From Arachis hypogaea (lineage: Eukaryota > Streptophyta > Magnoliopsida > Fabales > Fabaceae): DNA of 64,000 nucleotides. The translations under genes and the position numbers were made by a program. The notes below the pieces were generated by a model, which saw only the letters and a list, made by a program, of their open reading frames with translations, was not told where the DNA came from and made no database searches. The stretch covers positions 10,842,810 to 10,906,809 of the forward strand of contig NC_092051.1 in NCBI RefSeq assembly GCF_003086295.3, written 5' to 3'. Of the stretch, positions 11,306-23,389 are shown piece after piece (the stretch's first letter is position 1; each line of letters starts with the position of its first letter).

Positions 11306-12691
11306 AGCAAAGCCTCCTGCTATCATATGAATGTGTCGCTCTGAGGTTTGTGGCGGCTGACCCCTTCGGCCAGCTTCTTCGTTATCTCTTTTCCTTTTTT
11401 CGTGATTGTCCGACTTTTCTATGAGATATCTATCCAACCGACCTTCCCTGACCAGTTTTTCTATCACATTTTTTAGGTCGTAACAATCATTCGTAGAGTG
11501 TCCATAAAGCTTGTGATATTGACAATATTCGCTGCGGCTTTCCCCTTTCTTATTTTTGATCTGCCTCGGAGGGGGAAGCTTCTCGGTGTGATAAATTTCT
11601 CTGTAGACATCTACGAGAGAAACTCGTAGCGGGGTGTAGTTACGATACCTCCTAGGTTTTTTTGAGTTGAACTCTTCCTTTTTCTTGGGGTCTTTCTCTT
11701 TTTCCCAAGGTTGGAGAGAATTCCCTGGTCGCCAGTTTGGTTCTCGCAGCTTGGCGTTCTCTTCCATATTGATGTATTTTTCAGCTCGTTCATGTACATC
11801 GCACAAAGAAGTAGGGTGTCTTTTTGAGATGGACTGGAAAAAGGGTCCTTCTCAAAGGCCATTTACTAGCCCCATTATTACCGCCTCAGTGGGCAGGTCT
11901 TAGATTTCCAAACATGCCTTATTGAATCTTTCCATGTAATCTCTCAGGGGTTCGCCGACCTTCTGTTTGACTCCGAGTAGGTTGGGTACATGCTTGACCT
12001 TATCCTTCTGAATTGAAAATCACGTAAGGAATTTACGCGCGAGGTCATCGAAACTAGTAACCGACCTAGGTGGCAGGCTATCGAACCACTTCATGGCCGA
12101 TTTCGTTAAAGTTGTCGGGAAGGCCTTGCAGCGTGTAGCATCCGAGGCGTCATCCAAGTACATCTAACTTTTAAAATTGCTGAGGTGGTGCTTCGGGTCG
12201 GTTGTCCCGTCATAAAGATTCATATCGGGGCTTTTAAAGTTTCTAAGAACTTTAGCCCGCATGATATCTTCGATAAAAAGATCTTTTCCTCCCAACGGGG
12301 TATCTTCCCGAGTTGTGCTCGAGCTCTTACCCCGGATGTCGGATTCTAGTTTAGATAGCTTTTCTTCCAGCTCTCTCCGTCGCTTGATTTCTTTTCTCAG
12401 ATTCCTCTCTACTTCTCGCTGCCGCTCTAACTCTTGTTCTAAATGTGCAAGGCGGCCATGGTGTCCATATAGCAGCCCCATGAAGTAGATGGAATGGGAT
12501 TGTTCTTCCCTGTCCGGGTGGCAAACCTCGAAGGGGATCCTTCTGTGATGCCCTCCTGAGGAGCCTTCTCTGTGGGGTTCCTCCGTTATTGGAGGAGGCA
12601 CCACAAGAGCTTGGTCATTATTGACCGTGTCTTGGTTCTTAGGGTCTGATTCTGACGCCGTGCGTCCGTCTTCGAGATGATCATCCGCCAT
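11306..12691 (-). pseudogene. gag of element 1, decayed
   Basis: It starts at an ATG (12691) 16 bases inside the PBS with MADDHLEDGRTASESDPKNQ. A charged helical stretch (LEQELERQREVERNLRKEI) follows. The capsid-like part resumes after a stop at 12164-12166 with a DLARKFL-type region. A degenerate zinc-knuckle-like motif CQYHKLYGHSTNDC lies at about 11512-11471, the Tat-type C-x-x-H variant. The frame breaks at a 6-C run near 11300-11305, just before protease. Two more stops interrupt the middle. Confidence 0.8.
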
Positions 12692-12707
12692 GGGTGTTGA
12701 ATTTCCA

Positions 12708-12727
12708 GGCCCCCGGTAACGGCGCCA
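12708..12727 (-). other. Primer binding site of element 1
   Basis: Read on the minus strand, TGGCGCCGTTACCGGGGGCC starts one base inside the 5' LTR. A TGG start and this position are typical of an LTR-retrotransposon PBS. Element 2 has a related PBS that also starts TGGCGCC. I do not assign the tRNA with certainty. Confidence 0.75.
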
Positions 12728-12728
12728 A

Positions 12729-13192
12729 TGTTTTGAGGGTTACCTGAAATTGGGTTGCCTTGGGGTTGGCAAGTAAGGCCCAAATCCTCAATGGAGCGGA
12801 TTCCGACTTATTCCACGTCTAGTGGCCGTCGTCCGAGTTGTTTGTGAGAAGGTGGGGGTGGTACCTGCAAAATACTCTGATGCTTAAGTTAGTAAATGTC
12901 TTAGCAGGTTTTAATGTATTGGAACTTAAGTATACCTGAGGGGTGTCAGTGTATTTATAGGTGATATATGCCAATAACCACCGTTAGAGTAGTTCCACTT
13001 CTGATGGTGGATAACCGTCCTTTTATCTTAGGATTGTTAAAATCTCTCTTCTAGAAGTGGGTGAGAGATATTAGGGGTTGGTTATAACTCCTCTAGAAGG
13101 GAGTCATCAAGCAGTGCTCTTATCTGACCTCTCAAAAAGTCGGTTACACATTAAATATCTTTTGGGTCAGGCCTATATTTTTGGGCTAGACA
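12729..13192 (-). repeat. 5' LTR of element 1
   Basis: On the plus strand it starts TGTTTTGAGGG next to the PBS and ends GGGCTAGACA at 13192, where similarity to the other LTR stops. On the minus strand it therefore starts TGTCTAGCC and ends CAAAACA. A TATTTATAGG stretch near 12953-12962 is shared with the other LTR. Confidence 0.85.
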
Positions 13193-14087
13193 TAAATAAA
13201 AATTATTCTAAAAAATATATATTGTCCTTTCTTGAATATTAAAAATTTGTAAAGATATAAAATCAATTTGATACTTATAAAAATTTTTTATTAGTTTAAT
13301 GAAATTATCAAATGAATTAAATGATCAAATTGTATAATTAAGTACCATTAGAATTTGAGTAAGTATAATATTTAATTTATGTAGAGGAAACTCCATTAAT
13401 TAATTACAAGGTAAGAATCAGAATTAGAATCACATCAACTGAAATATTGCTTTAGAATTTGTCCTTGTCTTCCGTCTTCACCCTCCTTCAGTATTAAGTA
13501 TTAACCACCTCCATGGCGTGGAATCGTTCATATTATTATTTGCTTATAATATAAACTAGCTTTTCCAACCACTTATATTTTCCAATCCGAAAGAAGGTGT
13601 CCCATCGTGGTCTCCACAACGTATTGTTCCATGTCATACACAAATTACATGCATCCATGAATTTTCATCTATGACGAGTAATAAAATAGGTATTACCTAA
13701 TGGTGAATGCTATGGTGCTTAAAAGGTGATGTTTATTTACTAAAAAAGATGAAAAAATAATATTTAATTTAAAAGATATAACAATAAATAATTTTAAAAA
13801 AAATCAAAATTTACTACAAAAAATAAGTTAGACAAAATTTAAATACCAATTCATATGCACCATAAAATTGGCCTTACCTAATATACAACAAGTAACAAAT
13901 TAAAGAAAAATGAATGAAAACATGTAAGCATACATACACAATGTACAGTGAGTGCATCCCTCCTAGCTACTTTCCATAATATATACGGGAGAAATATAGT
14001 GAAAGTATATACCCCGTATATATATTGTTTCGAGGCATACTTAAAACGGATTGAATTTATTTTAGTTTACAAAAAAAATGTAAAAAA
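13193..14087. other. Intergenic, AT-rich
   Basis: No gene or RNA is visible. The first bases (TAAAT) are the probable target duplication of element 1. The rest is non-coding AT-rich sequence. Confidence 0.55.
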
Positions 14088-14628
14088 TAGGGATGTTCAT
14101 GGATCGGATTTGATCTGTATATTTATAGTATTTATTTGAATTTAATTTAAAAATTGTAGATATAGATTCGATCTACAAGACTATCGAATTGGATCGGATC
14201 CAATCTACATACTAATCGGATCGGATTGCGGATTTTTTGTAGATATCCGCATATCTGTGTATCCGCAAAAATAAAGAAATAAATAAGTAAATATTCTTTT
14301 TTATGTATTATTTCAATTAATAATTATCATATATGTTGTATTATTTTAATTTATTATTTAAGAAAAGTATGTTTAATATTATTTTAAAAGTAAACATATT
14401 TAAAAGAATAGAAAAAATGAATTTTATTGATATTTTTTAATAAAAATAAACTTTTAAAAATATTTTTGTGTTTTGCAGATATATCCGATATCCGATCCGA
14501 TTCGATCCGCAAATTTGCGGATCGGATTGGATCCAAACTTAAAAAACTGCGGATATGAGATCTGATAATTTTAGTGCGGATCGAATCGAAATTTTGGTTC
14601 TATCCGATCCGATCCGCGTTCACCCCTA
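14088..14628. mobile_element. hAT-like MITE candidate rich in GGATC repeats
   Basis: The left end reads TAGGGATGTTCATGGATCGG and the reverse strand of the right end reads TAGGGGTGAACGCGGATCGG, an imperfect terminal inverted repeat. Both sides also carry several GATCCGATCC / GGATCGGATC units. The middle is AT-rich with no ORF. No clean 8-bp target duplication is seen (left flank ends AAAAAA, right flank starts CTAAAAGA), so the superfamily is an inference. Confidence 0.6.
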
Positions 14629-15200
14629 CTAAAAGATAATAGTGAGAATTTTAAATGTGTTTTTATGTCAGCTTTAAACGATGATAGGAATACTTATAAA
14701 TAATTTTAATATTTAAATTAATAAAAGTTCAAACAAGTTTATGCGAATTAAAATTGAATAATATTTAACATTAATATTTAAATTATTAAAAATTCAAACA
14801 AGTTTATGCGAATTAAAATTGAATAATATTTTAGTTAAATAGAGTATTTATAGAAAAGAATGGTAATTTATCAAAAAGAAAAGAATGGTAATTTGATCAC
14901 ACTCCTAAAATTTTTTAATATGAATAATAAGTGATTAAAAGTTATTTTTTGATGTATGAAAAATTATTTCGCGTCGTGTAGATATCTTCCTCTATTTTTT
15001 ATCTATTATATATCATTCAAATCGAGCTTTTCCAATTAATAACATCGTTAACATGTTATGCTTTTTAAGGTATTTTTTTATTTATTTTATTTGATTTATT
15101 TAAATGAGTTAATTAATTATTCATTTATTTTATTTGATTGAGATAAATATTAAATTATTTAATATTTTGTTTAATTATATAAATTTTAACTAATCAATTA
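14629..15200. other. Intergenic, AT-rich
   Basis: No gene is visible. A short direct repeat (AAAAATTCAAACAAGTTTATGCG type) occurs at about 14723 and 14787, each followed by the same AATTAAAATTGAATAATATT stretch. Confidence 0.5.
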
Positions 15201-15284
<84 letters not shown>

Positions 15285-15365
15285 CAAAGATAGGAGATTC
15301 GAATCCTCAACCTCTTAATTGAGTATGGGAAGACTATGCCATTTGAGTTATAACTCATTGGCAAT
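15201..15365 (-). mobile_element. tRNA-derived SINE-like unit with (TAA)n tail
   Basis: Read on the minus strand, the body (about 15365-15285) holds a box A-like stretch near 15352-15335 (TAACTCAAATGGCATAGT) and a box B-like stretch GGATTCGAATCTCC near 15310. It runs into TATCTTTGA and then a perfect (TAA)n tract of about 84 bp (15284-15201), which looks like the element's 3' tail. The same body occurs at 28845-29020 on the plus strand. The tRNA-like promoter boxes support a Pol III SINE origin; family and exact 5' end are uncertain. Confidence 0.6.
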
Positions 15366-18300
15366 TAATTATATTAATTATTTGATTTGATTATAATAAA
15401 TGAATTTATTTTATTTTAATTTATATTAATTTTTTGTCTTGTCTATTTCGATTAGAGTAATACTACACATTCAAATCTTTTTATGAATCATATCCAACTA
15501 AGTTAAATAATAAGACTTTAGAATAATGCTAGTTATAACTAATTTTTGTTATATCAAACCAACTTTATTAATAAAAAAACTTGATGTGAGAAAAGTAAGA
15601 AGGAAGAAGATGATGGTAGTGGTGGTGGTGAGGTTGGAAAAATATGATTGAGGGTGGTGACGATAGGATGGTGGGAGGACATTAAGAATGAGAAAAAAAA
15701 GAAGAGAAAGAATAAAACGACATCATTTAAGTGCAAACAGCAAAACGACGTTATTTAATCGTGCCATATCATTTCTCTGATAACGGAAATGAATGGATAA
15801 ACCAACTTGAGTCACGTCTTAAAATTTTAAGATACAACTTGAATCAATTAAAAATTGAAAGGTTAAATTGAATCAAGAGTCAAATATTAGAAATTATTTT
15901 AAGTAATAACTCAATTTTTACATAACATGTTTATAAGATATTTTTATTTATTTAACTTACTTCATTCAACCAAATCATTATTATTAATTTATTAAATCAA
16001 TTATTTAATTTATTGAGACCTTAATGTTTAAGTCATTATTTACTAAAAGTTAATCTTCATTTTCTTCTATGATGTTAAATATTTTAATTTTAAATTTTAA
16101 ATTTTTATTTATTATTCATATTTTTTATTTTAATATTAAATTTAATATTTTTTTTATAATTTATTAGCTAATAGTTCTATGCCTACCATTAATTATATGA
16201 TTGTGAATAATATTTCTTTAATTTATTAAAAAAACACAATTGTATTTTTTTTATGGGTTTAGCTAACATGTACCTTAAAGGCACGTGATAAAACTACTAT
16301 TAATAGAATATTTTAAATATTTTTATTTAATAAATAATAATTAGAAAAATAAATGCATTGAAAACTTAATTTTTTTGTGTTTTCAAAATTTTTTTTTTAA
16401 TTTATTATCTTAACATGTGTTCTTAGATCACACGGTAGATAAATTTTTTTTTATTTTACCTATTTATGTATTTCATAACTTATTCGCTATAAAAAGTCAT
16501 ATATACTATAAGAGATTTTTTTTTCACCAATTGCTCTTTTATTTAGTAATATTTTTTTTCTTATGATGTATTACTTTTACTCTTTAATTTTTTTATGAAC
16601 TATAAATATTATTATTCGTTATTATACTCTATCTCTTCTATTTCTTTTATTTTGTTTATTTATTTAATTTTTATAATTTTTATTATAAATTTTATCATTT
16701 GTATTCCATCCAAATTAATTTATCATAACTTATGTTAAGTCTTCTTAATGTTTAAATTATATTTTTTACTTACTTAATTTCATTTTCAATTTAAAAGATT
16801 AGGTGATAAAATAACATCGATGAATATTATTGTGCATCTTCTTCATCTTTTTATTTTTTCTCATTTATTATAGGAATCATAAGTAATTATATGCAATAGT
16901 ACTTATGCATAAAAAATAAGTATAAATTCTATTATAGTTTTTCTTAGTAAATTTTTTATTATCTATCTTAAAATAAGAAAAAACATTCTAAATTATTTTG
17001 ACCAATAAATTAGTCATTCTTGTGACAAGATATTGTACATTTTTTCTTATCTTTATCAGTTCTGAAAAATATTTAAACTAACAAAAAAATATAAAATTAT
17101 TTCTAGGTACAAATACATCAGTTATTTCAACTCAATAATAGATAAATATATTGATAAATTTTAACCGATAACAATGTTTGGTCTTATTATTTTATTCCAA
17201 AAATAAATATGATACTAAAATATAAAACAATTTTAGGTAGATTTTAAAAAAAATAATTTTTTATAATAGTTTTTTTTGCTACGATAATAAAAAAAATAAT
17301 TCAATAATGATAAATTTTATCTCATATTAAGTTGTACTTGCTCATATCAATTTTAACATAAGAGTAAAAAAGTTTGAAATTTTTATTTATAAATCATAAG
17401 AAAATATCTATAAATTCAACTACTAATATTATTTAATTTTTTTTAAAAGATAAGATTTAAATATAAATATTTTAATTTAATTATAGATTATATATTACTA
17501 CTAAGGAGTAATTGTTAAACTCTAAAAACAAAAATAAAATTTATTACCCATTAATTTTATTATATTTAATATTAAAAATAATTAAATTTTAAATTTAATT
17601 AACTCTATAAAATTTTTTATAATAAAAATTATTATGCATATTTTTACTTAAAAATAAAAAAATACTTTATATATTTTTATATATTATTATTATGTGCCAT
17701 ACAAAATACGAATACATATACTAATATAAATAATAAATTAATAATAGTTGAGGAAAAAATAACTTATGCCCTTTGGTCTCTACTCTGTCTTGTCTAATGT
17801 CTATCTCTCCTAAAATCTTGAGGAGAAAATGGATGTTGTCGAACTCATGAATCATGAGCCAAATGACTCTTTAGAGATGACACATGGCATTGTGGATGAT
17901 AATGAAATTTGCATAACTGAATTTTGTAACCGCGTATCCATATTTGCAATTTTAAGTATTGGTAGGGGATGAAAAGAGTAATTTCACTTTCTATTGTCTC
18001 CTCCAATGAAAAAGTTGTGTTTACTATATAGAGACAATGGACAATTAGAGAGGAACTTCGGTGGCGGTTGTTGTCCACGACTACCATAGCGGCAGCGGCA
18101 ATAGTTATAGGGAGGATGTTAGTTGGTATTTCTTGATTTTGTATTGCGTGAGTTTGAAAAGTAGGGTACATCATGATGAAGTTATTGCCTATGCAGAATT
18201 TGTACCCAGTGTCATACTTCTAGGTTGGGTCTACCCAGCTAACTTTAAGCCAGGTCCAAATAAAAAAGGTTTAGGAGTTTAGCCATGATTCAAAAAATTT

Positions 18301-18960
18301 ACCATAGATGATTAATGAAGTTATCGTCCTTCAATAAATCAAACGATGGGTCTTCTAACTTCGAAGTATCTAGTTGCCTAATTTGAATTGGTGAAAGCAA
18401 TTTAGCCACCATTGTCACTCTTCTCTTTATGCCACTAAGAGACAACACCATATAAAAATAAACATTGACATCGATAATATAGGTTACATGTTTTTTTATT
18501 CGTTAATATTTTCATGATACCGGTATATATAAATTTATTATTATACCGGTATATATATATTTTTCTGTATTTCTGGTGATTAAATTTTGGATAATTAAAT
18601 ATGATTATGTGTTGACTAACTAATAATAAGTTGACATGTGTCACGTACGAAGTATGTTTAATTTGCATATTACACTACAGAGGATTCTTAATTATATCTC
18701 TTGTATAGTAAAGAAAAAATATTTTTACTGCATGGCTAGTTGTGAAAAATTATGATAAAGTGGAGGTATATTTGTAACTTGTGTTCACCCAAAATCAAGT
18801 GTATGGGGTCACAGTTGCAGGTTGCAAGTATTTGGAAGGAGAGGGGCTATTTTTTTTTATTATTATTATTCAAATCTTACCCGCAACACAAACACACTAA
18901 TACATAGCTGGGGAAAAACTTTCAACTGCAACTCTTAGACTTGGAATTTCTAGTACCATA
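15366..18960. other. Intergenic, very AT-rich; no gene recognised
   Basis: Long AT-rich sequence without a supported gene. The stretch near 17820-18280 is more GC-balanced and has overlapping small ORFs on both strands, but none shows a known motif or codon structure. It may be a relic of a host gene; I do not assign it. Confidence 0.5.
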
Positions 18961-19795
18961 CTCTTCGATCCAAATTTTGTTAAGTTACTTTTTATTTATA
19001 CGCTTTCTGCCGTGATGATCCGACACGTGCATTCAAGATCTTTTCACCTTGTTGAATATGATCGAATTGAATGGCATGAGAGGAGAAACAATTCATTCTT
19101 CAGCAGTGTGTTTGAGGTCCTGAAACTCAATAATAGTAACAGTATAAAACTTGATCCTAAATTTGAGATTTTTCTCTGTGATCCCAAATCAATCCAGGAT
19201 ACAAAAGTTTATGCTAATGTGCATGTCCTTTCTTGTAATGGTCTTCTTTATTTGAGTTGGTCAAATGATAGAGAAATTTCACTTGTTTGCAACCCAATAA
19301 CACGTGAGTTCATAAGACTTCCAAAACACCCTCCAACCCCTAAAACCCTACGAATGCCAATTGCCAAATATCTCGAGATTTTGGTTTTTACCCAAAAATA
19401 AACCAATACAAGGTAATGAGAATGCATCTTTTTAAACATGATCATCATATGGTTGTTGAAATGCACACAGTTGGAATATAGACAACATAGATAAACATTG
19501 AGATAGATTGCCTCAAGAATTTGATATATATGTATGTCGACTTATTCTATTTATTTAAATGGGGGCACATCATTGGATTGGTATGGATGTTGATAGCAAT
19601 GTGTCAATATGGACTTTCAATTTCGACACGGAGAGGTTCCAATCTTTCTCTATCGCATCCAAGGATCAGGGAACAAAGTTCGCATATTTAAATTCAGGAG
19701 TTTTTTTTTTCTTGATATATTTTAATGAGCTGTTTGTCACAACGTGGATGATGAAAAGATATGGAGTTGGAGAATCATGGACTCCCATTATTTAG
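18961..19795 (+). pseudogene. F-box-associated (FBA) protein pseudogene, copy 1, F-box lost
   Basis: The readable part starts with a DPNFVKLLF-type segment, then RSFHLVEYDRIEWHER, VLSCNGLLYLS and SLVCNPITREFIRLPKHP, the typical SCNGLL...NP.T.E...LP layout of plant FBA proteins. The frame ends at 19401. After a frameshift and a TAG, further parts resume at 19559-19795 (HHWIGMDVDSNVSIWTFNFD and FQSFS). No F-box domain is found upstream, so the 5' part is missing. About 3.5 kb downstream lies a close relative (22405-23389), and similarity continues into the 3' flanks. Functional F-box proteins are SCF ubiquitin-ligase adaptors; this copy cannot encode one. Confidence 0.8.
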
Positions 19796-20748
19796 TATTG
19801 TGTAAGTTCTGACAGTAAAACTAATTCTTCCATGATTGTGAAAATAAAGAATTTAGGATTTTTTGGACTCACTATAATTACAACTTTCAAATATTTCGTC
19901 TTGTTCCTACTTTTATCCCATTAAAAAATATTATTACCGGATAATCCAAAATTAAGGTTCTGTTATTTAATTTCTACAAAATCATTTCATTAGATATTTT
20001 TTTATTAATAGTAAATTTCTGTTTAATTATTTTAGATTGGTTGCTTAACTATTATCTCTAGCTACTCAATAGTCTTTGCAAAATCTTTTTTTTTCTAAAC
20101 CATTATAATTTAAAATATAATTTAAATTAATTCAATTTAATTTATAATCCTGTTCTAATTTTAAACCACCTTTGACGAACAGTCACCAAAAATATATCCA
20201 GTCAGTCACCAAAAATCACCTTTGACGAAACAAAATTTTAAATTTTGAATATTAAAAAATAACGAACAAATTTAAATTCACAAACTGATTTTTTTTAAAA
20301 AGCAATTTAATGTTTTTACAATAGTACGCTCCCTACATTAAAAATGAATTCCTATGTATTTATGTATGTAGATAATTTTTTTATTAAATAATCAGTTATC
20401 AGAATAATCAAATTTATTTACGGATAGTATAATAAAATTATTTTATAAAATGTAAAATTTGTATTTCTATATAAGATAGTTGATTAGAGACTGATTTTTA
20501 GTATATTTATAACATAATTGTATAATTATATATTGACCGCCATTGTTATGACTAACTAATTGACTCATAGTTAGGGTTTATAGGTAAAACAAATAAATTT
20601 AAATTTTAAACTCTAATGACTAATTAATTTAACATGAATTTTTTTCAAAAATTAAAAAGAGTGAAGAGGAATATGAGGTAATTACGAATTTACGATCAAT
20701 TACGTGAATTTATTTAGGGTTTAATAGTTATTAGGTGAACTTAAAATA

Positions 20749-20995
20749 AACAACTAAGGAACTTAAAATTAAAAAATAACAACTTAAGTAAATAACTTAA
20801 AATATAAAAAGTAACAACCTAAGTAAATAACTTAAAATTTAAAAAATAACAACGTAAATAAATAACTTAAAAATAAAAAATAACAAACTAAGCAAATAAT
20901 AATTTATTATTTATAAATAAAATTTGAAAAATTTTCAATGAACAACCTAAGTAAATAATAATTTATAATTTTAAAAAAATTTTAATGACTGTATC
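20749..20995. repeat. About 35-bp AT-rich tandem repeat
   Basis: Units start with AACAACYTAAGTAAATAA and begin near 20749, 20778, 20813, 20848, 20882 and 20941. The middle units are 34-35 bp. The last two are longer and more diverged. Confidence 0.75.
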
Positions 20996-21327
20996 TAAGC
21001 AAATAATTAATTCAATAATTTTAAAAACTAAATACTTAACAACCTAAAAAAACGTATTTAAATTATAAAACGGTAATTGTCAGAAAATTAACTATAGATG
21101 AAATCAATTGTAATTAATTAATTAAAACATAAATTTGTTACAAAATAAAATAAAAAATAATATTTTATTATTTTAATCTTTTGAATTTTAAAATTAAAAA
21201 TAAAAAATGACTTAGTTGACTTATATTACAGAAGCATTTTTGGGATTAGCCTTTTTTGATGGCCCAAACCGATCCTAAAATTTTTAACCAATATTCGAAT
21301 TTAAATACACTTGTCTTAGCTCGCGCC

Positions 21328-21755
21328 TAGTTTGGTAAAATTTTTACTTTTTAAAAGTAGCTTATAAAAGCTAACTTTTAAAAGATAACTTTTTAAAAGT
21401 TGTAACATTTATGTTTGGTAAATCAAATTAAAAATTGCTTTTAATAATCACAAGCAATAACAATTGCATTTGGTAAAATAGCTTTTAAAATTTTAAAAAT
21501 ACTATAGTAGACATAAATGCAAGCATTAAATTTAAAAATTAGTTAACATATGAGGTTATATTAGACTTTTAAATTTTAAAAAGCACAAGCTAACTTTGAA
21601 AAGCTCTATCTTAGGTGCTTTCAAAAGTACCCCGATATTTTAAAAGCTGCAAGCACAATCACATGATCTTTTTTATTTACCAAACACAAAATAAGAAACT
21701 TGAGCTTTTAAAAAGCACAAGTACCTCTTCAAAAAGTTTTACCAGACCAAACCTA
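21328..21755. mobile_element. MITE-like element with degenerate inverted ends
   Basis: The left end (TAGTTTGGTAAAATTTTTAC) and the reverse strand of the right end (TAGGTTTGGTCTGGTAAAAC) are related, and CTTTTAAAA/TTTTAAAAG motifs recur throughout. No ORF and no clear target duplication are seen. Confidence 0.45.
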
Positions 21756-22404
21756 AATAAGATAACATGAACGGTCTAAACCGATAATCTCTGACTAATA
21801 TTTGAATTTAAATACCTCCTTTATCTTAGTCAGATAAGATAAGACGAGATAACTATTAAACTACTCTTCCACCTTAACCCATGACAACAATAAAGAAGTC
21901 TCGTAGCCCACAAATTCATCCCAATAGAATACATAAATTCAGTTACAATTTTAGTCTTTATTATTTTATCTTATCTTATCTCTAATTGTTCTTATCTTAT
22001 CTTTATTTACTTTTATCTTTCATAGGACAATGCTCTATATATATTTAGTTTTACCCTTATAATTTACAACAAACTTCAGTTAAATTCAATCAGTCAAGAA
22101 TCAATAAAAATTATTTTCTCGTCTTTTCACAATTTTATCAATAACTAATATAAAGAAGAGTCAAAGACCCTTCAAATAATCAGGTACGAGATTTCTCCCA
22201 ATAATCATTATCACGTGAGAGTGATGGTAAAATGATCAAATTCCTCTTCCAATGCTTATTCGCAAGCCGAGTGAGGTAAACTATATTTTGTTTTTCTATG
22301 GAGTACAAACAACACCGTAAATTTTTTATTTCTCTTCCTCTAAATTATTTTGTACTTAATTATCAGGAAACTCCAAGTGCGTAGTAGGTCTTGTTTTACC
22401 AGTT

Positions 22405-23389
22405 TTCCAAATGATATAATTACCGACATTTTTGTTAGACTTCCCATGGAGTCTATTCTAATTTGTAGATGTGTTTGTAAGCATTAAAACACGTTGATTT
22501 CTGATCTAAACTTTGCCAAGTTATTCTTTACTTATACACCTCTTGCTACCATGATCCGACACTTCCATTCAAAAATCTTTCACCTTATTGAATATGATCG
22601 AATTGAATGGCATGAAAGGATAAACAATCCATTATGCTGCAGTGTGTTTGAGGTTCTGGAACCTAATAGTAGTAGCAGCATAAAACTTGATCCTAAATTT
22701 GAGATTCCTCTCCCTAATCCTAAGGGTATAAGAACTTATGCTGATGTGCTTTCTTCTAAATCAATCCAAGATACAAGAGCTTATGTTGATGTGCTTTCTT
22801 GTAATGGTCTTTTTTACTTGAGTTGTTTAATGAACAGAAATATTTCACTTGTTTGCAACCCAATAACAGGTGAGTTCATAAGACTTCCAAAAATACCTGC
22901 AATCCTGAAACCTGCAAGCAAATATCTTAGGGTTTTGGTTTCCACCCAAAAATTAACCAATACAAGGTAATTAGAATACATATTTCTAAACATGATCATC
23001 GTATGGTCATTGAAATGCACACAGTTGGAATATCGACATAGATAAATGTTGAGGTAGATTATCCCAAGCATTTGATAGATTTGTTTGATTATTCTACTTA
23101 TTTAAATGGGGCACTTCATTGGATTGGTATGGATGTTGATGAAAATATCTCGATATGGGCTTTAAATTTCGACACGGAGAGGTTCCAATCCTTCTCTATG
23201 GCACCCAAGGATCAAGATCCAAACTTTGCCTTATTTGAATTCAGGGGTTCTCTTTGTTTGATTTATTGTAATGATATGCTGGCCAAAACATGGATGATGA
23301 AAAGATATGGAGTTGGAGAATCTTGGGTTCCAATTTTGACCACATCTCAATTACATGGTTGCTTAACCTACCATTATCATCGAAAATAA
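22405..23389 (+). pseudogene. F-box/FBA protein pseudogene, copy 2
   Basis: A recognisable F-box lies at about 22405-22535 (PNDIITDIFVRLP, then ILICRCVCKH). At the conserved Trp position directly after CKH there is a TAA stop. The FBA part follows: FHLIEYDRIEWHER, VDVLSCNGLFYLSC and SLVCNPITGEFIRLPKIP. A frameshift near 22955 and a TAG near 23034 interrupt it, then LNGALHWIGMDVDENISIW and MMKRYGVGESWVPIL lead to the end at 23389. It is better preserved than copy 1, but three lesions make it non-functional. The F-box would bind SKP1 in an intact relative. Confidence 0.85.

Larger units (their letters stand above)
3091..13192 (-). mobile_element. Ty3/gypsy Tat-lineage LTR retrotransposon (element 1), decayed
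   Basis: Two related LTRs (3091-3541 and 12729-13192) bracket a PBS, gag, protease, RT, RNase H and integrase in Ty3/gypsy order, read on the minus strand. A separate antisense gene on the plus strand sits between the integrase and the 3' LTR. Both LTRs have TG/CA ends on the outside. The flanks are TTAAT (3086-3090) and TAAAT (13193-13197), a 4/5 match that fits a decayed 5-bp target duplication. All coding regions carry stops and frameshifts. A 415-bp MITE sits inside the element. The layout (pol with a downstream antisense ORF, gag with a C-x-x-H knuckle-like motif) fits the Tat group; the exact family is unassigned. LTR divergence and lesion load make it the oldest LTR element in the window. 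Confidence 0.9.
19796..22404. other. Intergenic between the two F-box relics
   Basis: AT-rich. Positions 19796 to about 20550 are similar to the 3' flank of copy 2 (23390 to about 23935) and belong to the duplicated segment. A 35-bp tandem repeat and a TIR-like element also lie here and are listed separately. No gene is visible. Confidence 0.55.

Noticed and set aside
7368..11903. Many plus-strand ORFs across element 1 pol and gag
   Set aside because: They are shadows of the decayed minus-strand gag-pol and share no motif with any family.
17845..18282. Overlapping ORFs on both strands
   Set aside because: No domain, no splice structure and low-complexity segments; insufficient for a gene call.
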